DNA of 64,000 bases from positions 2,604,001 to 2,668,000 of the forward strand of contig JARWKL010000006.1 in the NCBI GenBank assembly GCA_029961685.1. Reading direction: 5' to 3'. The notes beneath the pieces were generated by a model. That model had not been told where the DNA came from. It was given only the letters and a program-made list of their open reading frames with translations, and ran no database searches. Both the position numbers and the translations under genes were made by a program. Shown piece by piece: positions 34,002-45,648 of the stretch. Source of the stretch: Aristolochia californica (Eukaryota > Streptophyta > Magnoliopsida > Piperales > Aristolochiaceae). How positions within the stretch are numbered: position 1 is the stretch's first letter; every line of letters begins with the position of its first letter.

Positions 34002-34006
34002 AACTT

Positions 34007-35290
34007 CTTGGCCAAACACAAAGATTGTAGCAGTAGTAACATTTCTTTGTTCTTGTAGGGTTGTAGCAGAAGGTGATGAAATAGAGATCTTTATTTTATT
34101 TTTCTTCAATGAATTTTTGTTTGGTATACAACGTATTTATAGTACCATAAGAGGAGAAGATGACAAACTATTCTTCTTGATTTCAAGAAACAAATCGCAA
34201 TTGATTCATTACAGCTTCTCTTTGACAACTCACGCTACCATAAGTAAATTCTTTTTTTCTTCTATTTGACAGCTCACACTAACACTCCCCTTCAAGTTAG
34301 TGCATAGACATCTATCATGCCCAACTTATCAAGCGAGTTGTAAAAGGTCTTGCTACAAATAGTTTTTTTTTAAGTATATTTGCTAATTGATCTTCAGACT
34401 CAACAAATGGAAATTGAATTATATTGGCTTCAAGATTCTGTTTGATAAAATGTCTATCCACCTCAACCTGTTTGGTTCAATCGTGTTTGATTGGGTTATG
34501 AAAAATATCATTGACTGTTTTATTATCACAAAACAAATTTATTTCCCCATGTGACCAGATTCCCTCCTACAAAGGTCAAACAACCTGAGGTGGACTTCTT
34601 GTCAATAATATTTCCAGCCCGATCTGCATCGATGTAACCCTGAATGTTTAGATGATGATTCTTGGAGAACATAAGCCTTTTTCCTGGAGAGGACTTTAAT
34701 AATGAAGAATTAGAATAACAACATTCATTTGATCTTTACTAGGACAATGCAGGAATTGATTTACTATGCTTACAACATAAGCTATATCTGGTTGAGTATG
34801 GGACAAATAGATTAGCTTATCGACAAATTTTTTATATCTTTCTTTATTAGCTGGTACCTGATTTGCATACTCTCCAAGTTTATGATTTTGGATAATTTGA
34901 GTGTTGGGAGGCTTACAATCTAGTAACCCTATTTCCGATAGCAGATCTAAAACATATCTCCTTTCAAACATAAATATATTTTTTCTTGATCTTACTACTT
35001 TAATTCCCAAAAAAATATATAAGTTTTCCCAAATTTTTCATTTCAAATTCAGATGTCAATTGTGCTTGTGTTCTAGAGATTTCTTCCATGCCATCGCTTG
35101 TAATAATCATGTCATATATATAGATTATTAGAGCTATTACCTTTCTAAGTCGATGTTTCATAAATAGAGTATGGTCCTGAGTTACTTTGTTTGAAGTCAT
35201 ATTTTCTCATAGCAAAGCTAAACCTACCAAACCATACATGAGGTTATTGTTTTAACCCATATAATATGTGTTGCAACTTACACACCACCA
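34007..35290 (-). pseudogene. Truncated Copia element (RT and RNase H end)
   Basis: The minus-strand open pieces 35000-35200 and 34696-35010 carry RT text (IYIYDMIITSDG, FEMKNLGKLIYFFG, then MGIKV, YVLDLLSEIGLLDCKPP and an AYVVSIVNQF stretch). RNase H remnants follow to about 34300. At 34276-34292 the minus strand reads a GAAGGGGAG tract followed by TGTTAGTGTGAG, a polypurine tract and LTR start. The LTR would run left to about 34007, where the outer element was inserted. Gag and integrase are missing. Confidence 0.72.
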
Positions 35291-35723
35291 AGGTACATTG
35301 AATTTTTATTCTTACCTTCAAAATTGAATTGGATTTTTGCAATATTTTGTTGTATTATTTTTAATAATAAAATTGAGGTGATGACATTGTTGTCAATACA
35401 ATGAAATAAGTTAGATTCTTGTAAATAGTATAATTTTACTTAAAAGGAAAAAATAGGTCTCCTTGCCCTTTATTAATTGTACATAGTATGCAAATTCTAC
35501 TTAAACAATTCATTCGACTTACTAATGTTGATAAAGTATATTGACATTCAACTTACTAACATGAATTAAATAATTAACTTTAGATAAGTTAAAATTTGTG
35601 TATGATAATTGATATATTTGAATAAGTGCATACAATCTAGCTTTCTAAATTATTAGACTCTATATTATTTGTATGTAACTAATTTACAATAAGACCTACT
35701 ATTTAGAATAGTGTAACATCATG
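35291..35723. other. AT-rich intergenic stretch
   Basis: Nothing recognisable: very AT-rich, no open frame of note. It lies upstream of the copy E promoter region. Confidence 0.5.
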
Positions 35724-36117
35724 ATGTAATAGTAAGAATATGAATACATTAACTTTGTTATTTCTAGTATAATGATTAATATTTAATATAAATATATTAT
35801 AAAAATAAACTACAAGCATTTTGTTGCACTTTAAAGACTATTCCTAATGCTGTAGCCTGTAGGTAGAGTTGACGACAACGACCAAGCAGCTTATCCATGA
35901 ACTCGAGATAACAATGAATTTTTGTGGTATCTGGATAGATTGTTAGATTGTAAAAGGTCAAAAGAGATGATGAAAGCTAGGTTTAATTTGTGGGGAAGCA
36001 TGGAAGAAACTTTGGGTGTCAATTAATGATAGAAAGGTTGAAAGACGCCCCCCAAAATTTCTTCTTCTTCCTCCATCTGATTGATCTCCTTCTGTGAAGC
36101 GGTACAGACTGCAAAGG
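35724..36117 (+). promoter_or_regulatory. Promoter/leader region of copy E, ancestral layout
   Basis: The part 35724-35846 matches the reverse complement of the inverted-repeat spacer of copy C (10238-10360), and 35847-36117 matches the arm. Here both are in one orientation, which shows the original order: AT-rich promoter segment, then leader, then ATG. It has one copy of the 38-bp unit and some substitutions. Confidence 0.8.
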
Positions 36118-37927
36118 ATGAACTTTACCGACCGGATCTCAAATCAGACGACCATCTATTACTCGCAGGGAAGATATAACCGTCAGCTGTCAAAGAGACT
36201 GTCTTCTCCTAATCTGCGCTCTCCAAAGAATCATAAGCCCGGCACAGTGTCAACCAAAGAATGGGTCTCCAATTATAGAACATGACGAAGGAAGTAGAGA
36301 ACCTATGCGGCTGGGTTCGTCTCAATCATCAATGAAGGAAGAGAAACACAAGGAAATTGTTGGGTGCAAAGGAGAAAGTATATCGGACGACTCTTCTAAA
36401 GATTTCTCTTCTGGAGATACAGAAAAGATCATGTATACCGAAGCGACTGCGCGCAGAGGAGAATGCTCGTATGAGAAACCGAATTATCAGAATGAGATGA
36501 CCAATCAAGGAATAGATGTCACAGGAAAATCAGAATTCTCAGAAACAGCAGCTGAAGCCCGTGGAAAGGGAGTTGACCGCCACTCTGAAGAAGAGGGAGA
36601 AAGCTTTGGGCAGGTTCTACGGAAATCTCCACCAAGAAGGTAAGATGCAAAGTATATCTTTGCTGAAATTTAATCAATTTAACTTTGATTAGGCATTTGT
36701 CTCTACGATCTGTCCATGCCTCAAAATAAATCTTTGAACAATTTCTATGCAGACAAATCATCTCTTCCAAAATGCTAAATTTCTTGTGGAGGATGAAACA
36801 GAAAGACCATACCCCTGTACCGCAATTGAGATTTGCTGGGAACGTGCGCAGAGAGAGAAGAGAGAGTGAATTTGGGTCCACCCTCCCTCTCCGTTCTCAC
36901 GTAACCACAAGTCTTTCTCATCTGACGAAATTCCAGTATTCAGAGATCGTGAAAATGACTGGATCTTTTAGACTTGTACTCGGGAATGGAGGCTTTGGGA
37001 CGGTGTTCAAAGGGATCCTCCCGGACGGCCAGGAGGTTGCCGTGAAGAGCCATACCCTGCCCCTGCCGCAGCGAGACCAGAAGGTTGCCCTGATGGTCCA
37101 TAACTGGGCCCTGCCGCAGGTAGAGAATGTCTTCTACAAGGAGATAGAAATCTTGAAGAGTACTCAACATGCTAATATCATTCGACTCTTGGGTTTCTGT
37201 TCGGAGGGAAGGAATAGATTTCTCGTATACGGATTCATGCCCAAGGGTTCTCTTGCTGAACTCATACATTCCGAGGAGTCAAGCTCATTCTCTTCAAAAC
37301 ATAGCAAAGAACTATGGGAAATAGCAATTGGAACAGCTCGAGGAGTGGAATACCTGCATCATGGATGTTATCCACCCATTCTGCATCTAGACATCAAACC
37401 GCACAATTTCCTTTTGGATGAGGAACTCCGTCCAAAACTCACAGACTTTGGGATATCCTCCATTTATACCGATTCTTCTCATTGCGAAACTATAGTCAGA
37501 GGCACTTCCCGGTTACCTGGATCCTGTCTTTTACAGGTTGGGTCGGATCTCAAGGAGCACAGACGTTTATAGCTACGGTATCACACTGCTTGAAATGGTT
37601 TTAGGAAGGGGGCCAATTAACACCCATGAAGAGAGCCAAGATGACATACATATACTCCCCTGGGTTCGCAGAAGAGTGACTCCAATGGGAGGAATACAAG
37701 GCATGGCATTGGATGAGACACAAAGAAAAATGCTTATAGTGGCCATTTGGTGCACACAAGATGATCCGGCTCTTCGCCCTTCAGTTGGTAGTATCATACA
37801 TATGCTGGAAGGAAGCCTCCATTGCCTTTCCCTCCCTTGCTCTTTGGCAGAGGAAAAGGTAGACAACGAAAATGAATTTGGTAGTGATGACCTTTCGATT
37901 TCAGATGCGTCGCTCTCAGGTGGATGA
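36118..37927 (+). pseudogene. Fusion copy E, deleted and frameshifted
   Basis: Exon 1 36118-36639, intron 36640-36752 (GTAAGA...ATGCAG), exon 2 36753-37927. The N-terminus is almost identical to copy C up to the TKEWV stretch. There 887 bp of exon 1 are missing (copy C 10820-11706) at 36267/36268, removing all of DUF4283 and the knuckle and shifting the frame to a stop at 36283-36285. The linker resumes in another frame. In exon 2 the kinase has the HLDIKPHN and DFG motifs. It also has a 48-bp in-frame tandem duplication around the VAVK Lys (37035-37130) and a +1 frameshift at about 37506-37510. The final part (37538-37927) is open again. I infer a non-functional gene, although a stand-alone kinase fragment could still be translated. 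Confidence 0.85.
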
Positions 37928-38335
37928 TCCTTGGCACACCCTTTGCCTTCGTCGAGTTTGTTGTCTACATTTCTGCAATCACTGCAAATGAGTCTGATGC
38001 CATGAGTGACAGCATCGAATGAACCGAAACCTCGACACATAGGCAGAAACGCTGAACAGAAACTAAAGGCTACACACTCATGGGAAAAGCAAACTTCAAG
38101 AGGTAAATCACCACATTTTTATCTCTATTATCCATTTTTTTTCCTCTTATCTCTCTCCTGTTGGTGTAGAGAGATTTGTATATTATTTTCTTCTTTATAT
38201 ATCAAAGACTTAACTTTAAGGACAAACAGGTAATCATCATGATAATTACAAACTCCTTTGATATAGGAGTTCTGCCATTTGTTTTTGTTTTACTTACCAA
38301 AGGTTGCTTAAGAAGTTTTTGTTGTTTTTTTATTT

Positions 38336-38405
38336 GGAAATTGCATATTATGCTTAAGGCATCAGTTTTAACTAGAGAATGTGGGTTCAATTCCCAGCAA
38401 ATTCA
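38336..38405 (+). ncRNA. tRNA-like sequence 1 (tRNA pseudogene or SINE head)
   Basis: Contains a T-arm/B-box GGGTTCAATTCCC with pairing flanks and an acceptor-like AAATTGC ... GCAAATT pair with one mismatch. The middle (the AACTAGAGAAT stretch) matches tRNA-like sequence 2 (AACTAGAGAT). The D-arm is poor. No functional anticodon can be assigned. Confidence 0.4.
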
Positions 38406-38741
38406 TTTCTTTTTTATGGCTTTAAGTATATTTTGGCATGACTATGAGTGACTATTACAAGGGATGGTGTTGCAAGCACTTGTGTGTAAATATGTGTTTC
38501 TATGAAGAATGATTATGTTGACATTTTTTTTCCCAAGATAAAGAAATAAAAAGGATACTAAGAAATTTCCATCAACCAAATTATATCTATTATTATATTT
38601 AATAAAGAGAGAAAGCAATTAAACATTTTGTTATTGCAAGTGGGTCAACTCATATTTTATTTAATATGCATTTTGGATGTTTGTATTGCATTTGCAATCT
38701 TGAAAAAAAACATACGTAACATTGTGCTTGTATAATAGAGA

Positions 38742-38806
38742 AACTTTGTGGTCTAATGGTATGACACCAGACAACTAGAGATCTGGGTTCAATTCCTAGC
38801 AGAGTT
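38742..38806 (+). ncRNA. tRNA-like sequence 2 (tRNA pseudogene or SINE head)
   Basis: The 7-nt acceptor stem AACTTTG pairs with CAGAGTT (one G-U). The A-box is TGGTCTAATGGTATGAC and the T-arm is CTGGGTTCAATTCCTAG with a 7-nt loop. At 65 nt it is too short for a normal tRNA, because the anticodon arm is reduced and does not fold into a 5-bp stem with a 7-nt loop. The A-box resembles tRNA-Gly, but the identity is open. No SINE tail or target duplication was found. Confidence 0.5.
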
Positions 38807-40977
38807 AGTTCATTTCCGTTCTATTGATTTTCTTAACTAACAATACTAAAAGTATTCCAAATAGATACAAGAATGACCTTGATTGCTATAATGAAAAGGA
38901 ACTTGGCAACTAAAGTTGAATGAGTGATAAGGTTTATACCAAAGAGATGCAATAATGACCTTGATACCTTGACACAAGAGAAACATTGATATAGCTGATA
39001 AAAATTCAAATCTAAGCAACAATTCATGACAGCATACAACACTCATATAGTTGCAGATCATAAGTATGCTAAGTTCACCATATGTATTAATTTGTGTTGA
39101 ATAATTGTCACTTATGTGGTTTTTGTGAGATGTTTAAAGATGCAAAATACACTTGCTTCCAATCTATACCCACTTCAACTTCTATTACAAAGCAACATTC
39201 AAGAAATTTATTTCTCAAGAAGAAAATACCATCCAAAAAAGCATTGGCTACCACTTGGCCTTAGGTTGTCAAGTTACTTGAGTGCTCTATTATTATTGGG
39301 TTATACAAGATACTAGTACTTCTAGGTCTGCAGTTTGCTTATTGCAATGAAAACAAATTCATACAACAATCAATTGGTCTGCAAATAAAGAAATACATGT
39401 CTTCTTAATTACATTTATGATTTCACAGTAAGTATCCATAAGCACACCGGTGGTTTCCTCCTAATACCCATGCTACAGACAAGATCCAATTACAAGAAGT
39501 ATAACACACGAAAAAAATAATAATACACTTGACTGCAAAAAATGTATCTATTGGTCGGAGCCTACCATTCTCAGCCAATGCCATGGAGATTGAATATAAA
39601 GATTCAATAAAGGTCCTTATAGCATGTTGCCAGCACAAACAAGGAATTAACAAGAAGCATTGTTGAAGTCGCAAACAAGAACATAAGCATGTTATCATGG
39701 TCACCTTATCAAGTCCAAGATATCTATATGCACTTGCCTCAACAGCAATGGAGTAACTGATTTGAGCCGATCCACCACTATCTATGATGGAATTGCTATG
39801 GATCAGATTTCTTCCCCTATAAAGGGTTATCCTAGAAGCTACTTTTTGGCTCTCCTATTATGGTTTTCCTACATAATCCAAATTACATTGATTATTTTAC
39901 TCAAATACATTCTACACAGTTATAACCACAATATCCATGAATGTGATGTACTTAAAATACAATGGAGAGCTATCACCAAAATTATTTAAGAGAGACATCA
40001 GATTTTACCACCACGAATGAATACTGTCATTGCCCTTGAATTAGCATATTGCTCAATAGATCCTATATCATTCCAAATGATTTTTTTCTAACAACCCTAG
40101 GCTAAACAACATAAAGTATATAGCTCAATATCTATCAAATTTACTCAAATGACAAAACAAAAAAAAAAATACAATTCACAAGAGATTTCTAGCAATAAAA
40201 AAATAATAACTAGCAGAACCAGCCTACTTCTCAAAACCATGAGTGGCTACTGCAATTTCAATAAGCCTATTTTCCGATTAATAAAATTACTCTTATGATA
40301 ATGCCATGAACTTCTGAATTACTAAATAATTCAGGAAACATAAGGGAATAGGAAACAAAGGAGAGCCCAAAGGAAACATAAAAATAGGATAGGAGGCTAG
40401 GGTACGACTCCAAAGAGATAATAGAAGAAGCAAATGAAAGAATCGAGCGAGGGTTTAGTGAACTAGGTGTTGTGCGATTTTGTTTTTCACCTGGCATAAT
40501 TGTTCATAAAGAGGACAATGCCTAGATGTGGCAACGATGGATGGTGCGTGACTAAAGGACAAGATGCCTGGTAGAGGTGGATTAGGGCTCGGTGACAATA
40601 ATGACGATGTTGACTGGGGATTTTTGGCTCGCAGAGGAGAGAGGACGTGAAGATGGAATAGTGCATAGTGATGAGGCGACGGTAATAACATGCGAATGGG
40701 AGCAGGGCAGAAGGGAATGAGGCGAGGTGAGGTTGTGGGGCTTAGGCGAGGGCGATGGGGTGTGAATGGAAACGATGCGATGGGTTAGGCGAGCGATTAG
40801 GCAAAATAAGAAAATGAGCAAAATGAGCTATTAGGCAATGAGAGGCAAGCAAGAGAGTCGAGCAGGGATCCTTCGCCTCCACCATTGATCAAGATTGAAT
40901 GGCCAGAAATGTTGTTTTGTATTTTTCACATAAATTTGAGTTTCGTACCCAATCACACTTCTATATATATACACAAC

Positions 40978-41068
40978 TGATCCAATACGAAAAACCATTT
41001 GGTATGAAACATGCAAAACAACTATCTCAGCTGTCCAATCACACCAAACGGTTTTTCTTATTGGATCA
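40978..41068. repeat. 26-bp inverted repeat (small MITE-like stem-loop)
   Basis: Arms 40978-41003 and 41043-41068 are reverse complements with about 2 mismatches (TGATCCAATA...TTTGGT), with a 39-bp loop. TATATATA tracts lie on both sides, which suits a TA-targeting miniature element, but the target duplication cannot be proved in a TA repeat. Confidence 0.65.
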
Positions 41069-41092
41069 ACCCTATATATATATATATATCAA

Positions 41093-44000
41093 ATAATCAC
41101 AACTTGTTAAATAATTAAAAAATACTTTTTATTCAAAGCTATCGTATAAATATCACCTAGTTGTTCAAAATACCTAATATAAGGAGTAGATATTTTCTCA
41201 CTCAATACATCATCTAGAATAAAATGATAATCTACTTTGATATGTTTTGTTCTTTCGTGAAACACTCGATTACTTGCAATAAAATAACAATTTGAATGTC
41301 ACACCTCATCTGAATATTCAAACTCTTCCAACTAAAGCTAGAATTTACCCACACAAGCTCACAAGTTGTATGAGTTACAATTTTATACTCCACTTCGACA
41401 CTAGATCGAACAACCACAATTTACTTTTTTCTCTTCTAGGATACTAAATTTCCCACAACAAAGAGTAAAAACATCACTAGTGGGTTGTTTGTCCACTTAA
41501 GAACCCACATAATACTGCATAAAAAAAACCATCAATTCTAAGATTTTCGTGAGACTTATACAATAATCCTTTCCCTGATGACTATTTCAAATATCAAGAT
41601 TATGTAAACAACATTACGAAGGACAATATCTTAAAGGAGACTCCAAAAAATGGCTTACCACATTAACGACAAAGGATATATCACGTTGTGTATAGTTGCA
41701 TGTAACAAACTGCCCACCAACTTATGATATTGTGTCTTATCCCATAACATTGGGCTATCTGGACAATATAAGTCAAGACTACTATCCATTGGAGTCTTTG
41801 CCCCCAACAACCCAGTTTCCTTCAAAAAATCAGTCACATACTTTGAGATAACAATACCTTAGACTTACTTCGAGCACCTCAACACTCGAAAACTATCTCA
41901 TAACTCCCAAATATTTAGTTTGAAAATGCATATGATATTATCAACATACACCAACAAACTAATAATACCATCTATTGCTTCAATATAAATGCTAAATGAT
42001 CACAATGGCTTCTCCAAAACCAAAATGCATAACAACCACACAAAACTTTTCAAACCAAGCTATAGGACTGTGTTTGAGACCATAAATAACTTTTGAAGCC
42101 TTCAAACCTTACGCTCCTCCCTTTGAAATATAGTTGAGTGTTTGCTGCAAATAGATCTCCTCACATAAATCAACATACAAAAACACATTTTTCACGTCAA
42201 GCTAAAATCTAGGCCAATGAATCTCACAACAAAAATTAAAATACTACAAAATTAATGGAAGCTATAGGAGAAAAAGTATTAACATAATTCATCCATAAGT
42301 TTGGGAGTACCCCTTACAAGTCGAGCTTTATAGCGACTTATAAAACCATTAGTGTTGTACTTCACTATATGTACACCCAGTAACAACCAACTGCCATACA
42401 ACCAGTAGGCAAATCACATAACTCCCAAGTACTCCAAGAAAGTAAGACTTCCATTTTATCATCCATAGTATGCTTTCATAGACTTGGGAGGAGACAAATG
42501 ACAAAGAGGAGGTAAAAGCACAAAATGAAGGAAATAAATGAGAAAAAGTAACATATTTTGGACATAGGTTATCGAATATTAGACTTAAAGTATTGCCTTG
42601 CGCAAGGAAATAGGGAGATGAAGATTAGAAAATACAAGGACCAAACTTACCAGATCCATAACTAAAGAAATAGATGTTGAAATTGACAAACTGAGAGGCT
42701 TCAACATCGGTAATTCAACATCACAATCCTCCTGCAAATCAGCAATTGCAAACTCCTATTGATGAGATATAATATTTGTAGGTATAGGAATATGCAAAGA
42801 CACATTTGATTTATCATAACCAAAAGATACACTAGAATGAGAACCAAAATATGGAATGCTCAAAACATTTGATATCGCTAAAACAAAATATTTGAGAACA
42901 AGGATCATAACAAAAAATACACAATCTAACATAAATAGACGATAATGAGGTTGGAAAAACCAGAAACAGAATTCGGCCACACAAAATAGATGAATGAACC
43001 TCATTGGTCAAGTAACTTCTTGTAACAACAACTTCACCCCAGAAAGACTTTGAAACAAGCATATGAAAGAGTGATGAACAAACAACATCAAACAAATGTT
43101 AATACTTTATCTGAGTAACCCCATTCTATTGTGACGCGGACACACATGACGTCTAATGAATAATACTATGCAAAGAGTAATAATGAGCACATTGAGAATT
43201 CACATATTATAATCGATTATCCATATGAAAAATTGAATAGAAAAACCAACATATGTTTTTATTTCATGATGAAAATGAATAAACACATCAAATACCTTTG
43301 TCATATTTTTTAACAAATACACCTACAAAACTCAACTGAAATCATCAACAAAGTATTGAAATTAAAAAATATTATGAATCAAACACAAACCTCATACTTC
43401 ATAATCAATTGAACAAAATGGAGAAGAACTCATGCAATTCACTCTACCAAAATATGAAGAGCGGTCATGTTGCCTCAACTAGCATGATTCAAACTCAAAA
43501 ATCTAACTACATGAAATGGAAGGAAAAAATTGATGAATATTCTCTATAGATGGATATCCCATTCGAATATGCCAACCATAAGAATAGGGAGAAACAACGA
43601 GTCCAAAATGACAATCATATGAATGTACAACAAAGTAGTAAAGTCCAACCCTCTCGTGGCTCGTACCAATCATCTTCTCAACAGTAGATCTGGAAACATA
43701 CTATAAGAAGAAAAAATATGATAGAGCAATTCAACTATGATGTAAGTTTACTAATAGACATTCACATCGACTTATGACTAAAACCCATCAGTTAGAACAA
43801 TAGATGCAAAAATGAGGAATGACCACAAGAAGAGAAATATTTATTGTCTGTCATATGAGTTGAGGCACCTAAATCTTCGGCACAACTAGGGCCAACAATA
43901 ACATGAAGGGTTATAGTACTTGAATGAACAAAAGATGTATGCACAATATAAAATTTGCTTGGCTATGACAAAGGGCCAACTACCTATGAGATCAAAGGAC

Positions 44001-44940
44001 CCACTCTCCTTTTTTCAACAAGTTTCGACAACCCATCGACAAAGTTACAATCGCCATGAAAATTCATTAACCCTAGGGCTGCACTACTATCAGTCCAAGC
44101 TTGCTTACCAATAAGCTCCCAACACTATGAAGAAATATGACCAATTTTTCGACAATCATAATATGTCTTGGCACAATTATGTGTACCTCCACCTTTACTA
44201 TGACCACCATTTTCTCTTCCTCAAGAAGTTTCTTATTGATCAGTTGTATTTGAGGAAGAATATTAATCAGTATTTCTCCTAAGAAGAAACCAAGGGAACA
44301 AGAGCACCTACATTGTACTTTCAACTAGAATAACTCATGCATAGGTACTAGTGAGTGTGCGTATATCTAGTACACTGGATAACATTTGAGCACGAACAAT
44401 CTCATACTTTGAGCCTAACCCATGTAAAAAATTGTGCTACATCAAGCTCTACCTATTGTTTTATCAACTAAACATCATCAATAGTATGGAGATGATAAAT
44501 TCATAATTCTTGGAATAAGCTATTCAATTCACCAAATACTCACTCACACTTCATTGTCCCTGCTAAATAGTAAACAATTTAGAGTGAATATCATACATCT
44601 TGGTCAAATTATTTTTATGAGAATTGATCGTCTTCAACACATCAAATATCCTTAGTAGTTGCACAATGGACGACTTGATTCTGAATGGTCGGGTCCATAC
44701 TTTTAATTGATTAGGTCACGATTGTGGCATTGTAGTTCTTCCTCACTATGGAAGCATTGGATGGTGGATTATCTGTTGAGATATAATCTTTCTCATAAGC
44801 TTAAAAATATGCATTACTCTTGACCAAACCAAATATTTTTGGCTATTCAGTGATTTTTTAACTTAAGTTTATTCTCAACAACATCCTGCATACCACCAGG
44901 CACAATCTTTGTAAAACCAGAAGAATCTGCCAACATCAAG
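41093..44940 (-). pseudogene. Degenerate Copia gag-pol remnant
   Basis: Minus strand. Gag start near 44938 (MADSSGFTKIVPGGMQ), knuckle region near 44150 (YDCRKIGHISS, then CWELIGK, with one Cys lost), integrase C-terminal part at 42832-43095 (SKSFWGEVVVTRSYL), RT end at 41655-41837 (LKETGLLGAKTPMD, then YHKLVGSLL), RNase H at 41232-41417 (SVEVEYKIV, ELVWV), and the RNase H end near 41100-41160. Every frame is broken. No LTRs could be paired. Confidence 0.72.
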
Positions 44941-45600
44941 AAACGATCGATTAATCACTACGATTGATCAATCAATGACCGATCATACATAAAAAAACAC
45001 CACACTCCTCCTTCTGTCTAATTGATCACATGATAAACCACTCCCTAGTTGATCGATCAATCACAATGATTGATGAATGCTCCTTGAATGATCAATTAAT
45101 GTTTGCTAAGCGAAAGCTAGAACTTCAATTTTTCCCAAAACAACTCCAAAAAATTCCATTTCTTTCATATCTAACTTAAGCCATCTTCTCTAGCACCCAC
45201 AATGTTTATTTCAAAGCACAACTCATTCATACACCAATCCCAAATTCCAATAAAAAATAAATTCCTAATATTTTGCATGTGCACTAACATGCACTACTAG
45301 TTGCACATGAAAAAAAAAAAAAAAAAAAGAATTTGAGAGAGATCCAACATACCATCCATAAGAGAAGATATAGGACAAATGTGGAATAACCGAGAGACTA
45401 CTGGAACTTAGTGAGGATGACATTTTTCCTTTCGAAGAGAGTAGGACTACTATGTTTGCCCAATCACCGATAGACCATGAGTAGAAGCCATTCACCTAAG
45501 CAACGTTTACTTCAACATCTCATCTCCCTCTCAAGCGATTGTTATATCTTTTGTAAGCTGGGTATCCAGCTCGGTACTAGGTTTAAACCCATTTACATAC
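44941..45600. other. Region between Copia remnant and QOR-1
   Basis: The part 44950-45120 has many TGATTGATCA/TTGATCGATCAATC motifs (self-complementary). An A run of about 20 lies at 45308-45328. No gene is supported. Confidence 0.4.
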
Positions 45601-45648
45601 CATGTTTGTTGCTTGTTGTTCTCACCGCAAAGGACATTTGCGGTAGCC

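Larger units (their letters stand above)
37928..40977. other. Long intergenic region without supported genes
   Basis: The 3' flank of copy E reaches about 38020. Two tRNA-like sequences are listed separately. The part 38820-40260 is AT-rich with short open frames that show no domain features. The part 40270-40860 is richer in G on the + strand and also has only featureless frames. Confidence 0.45.
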
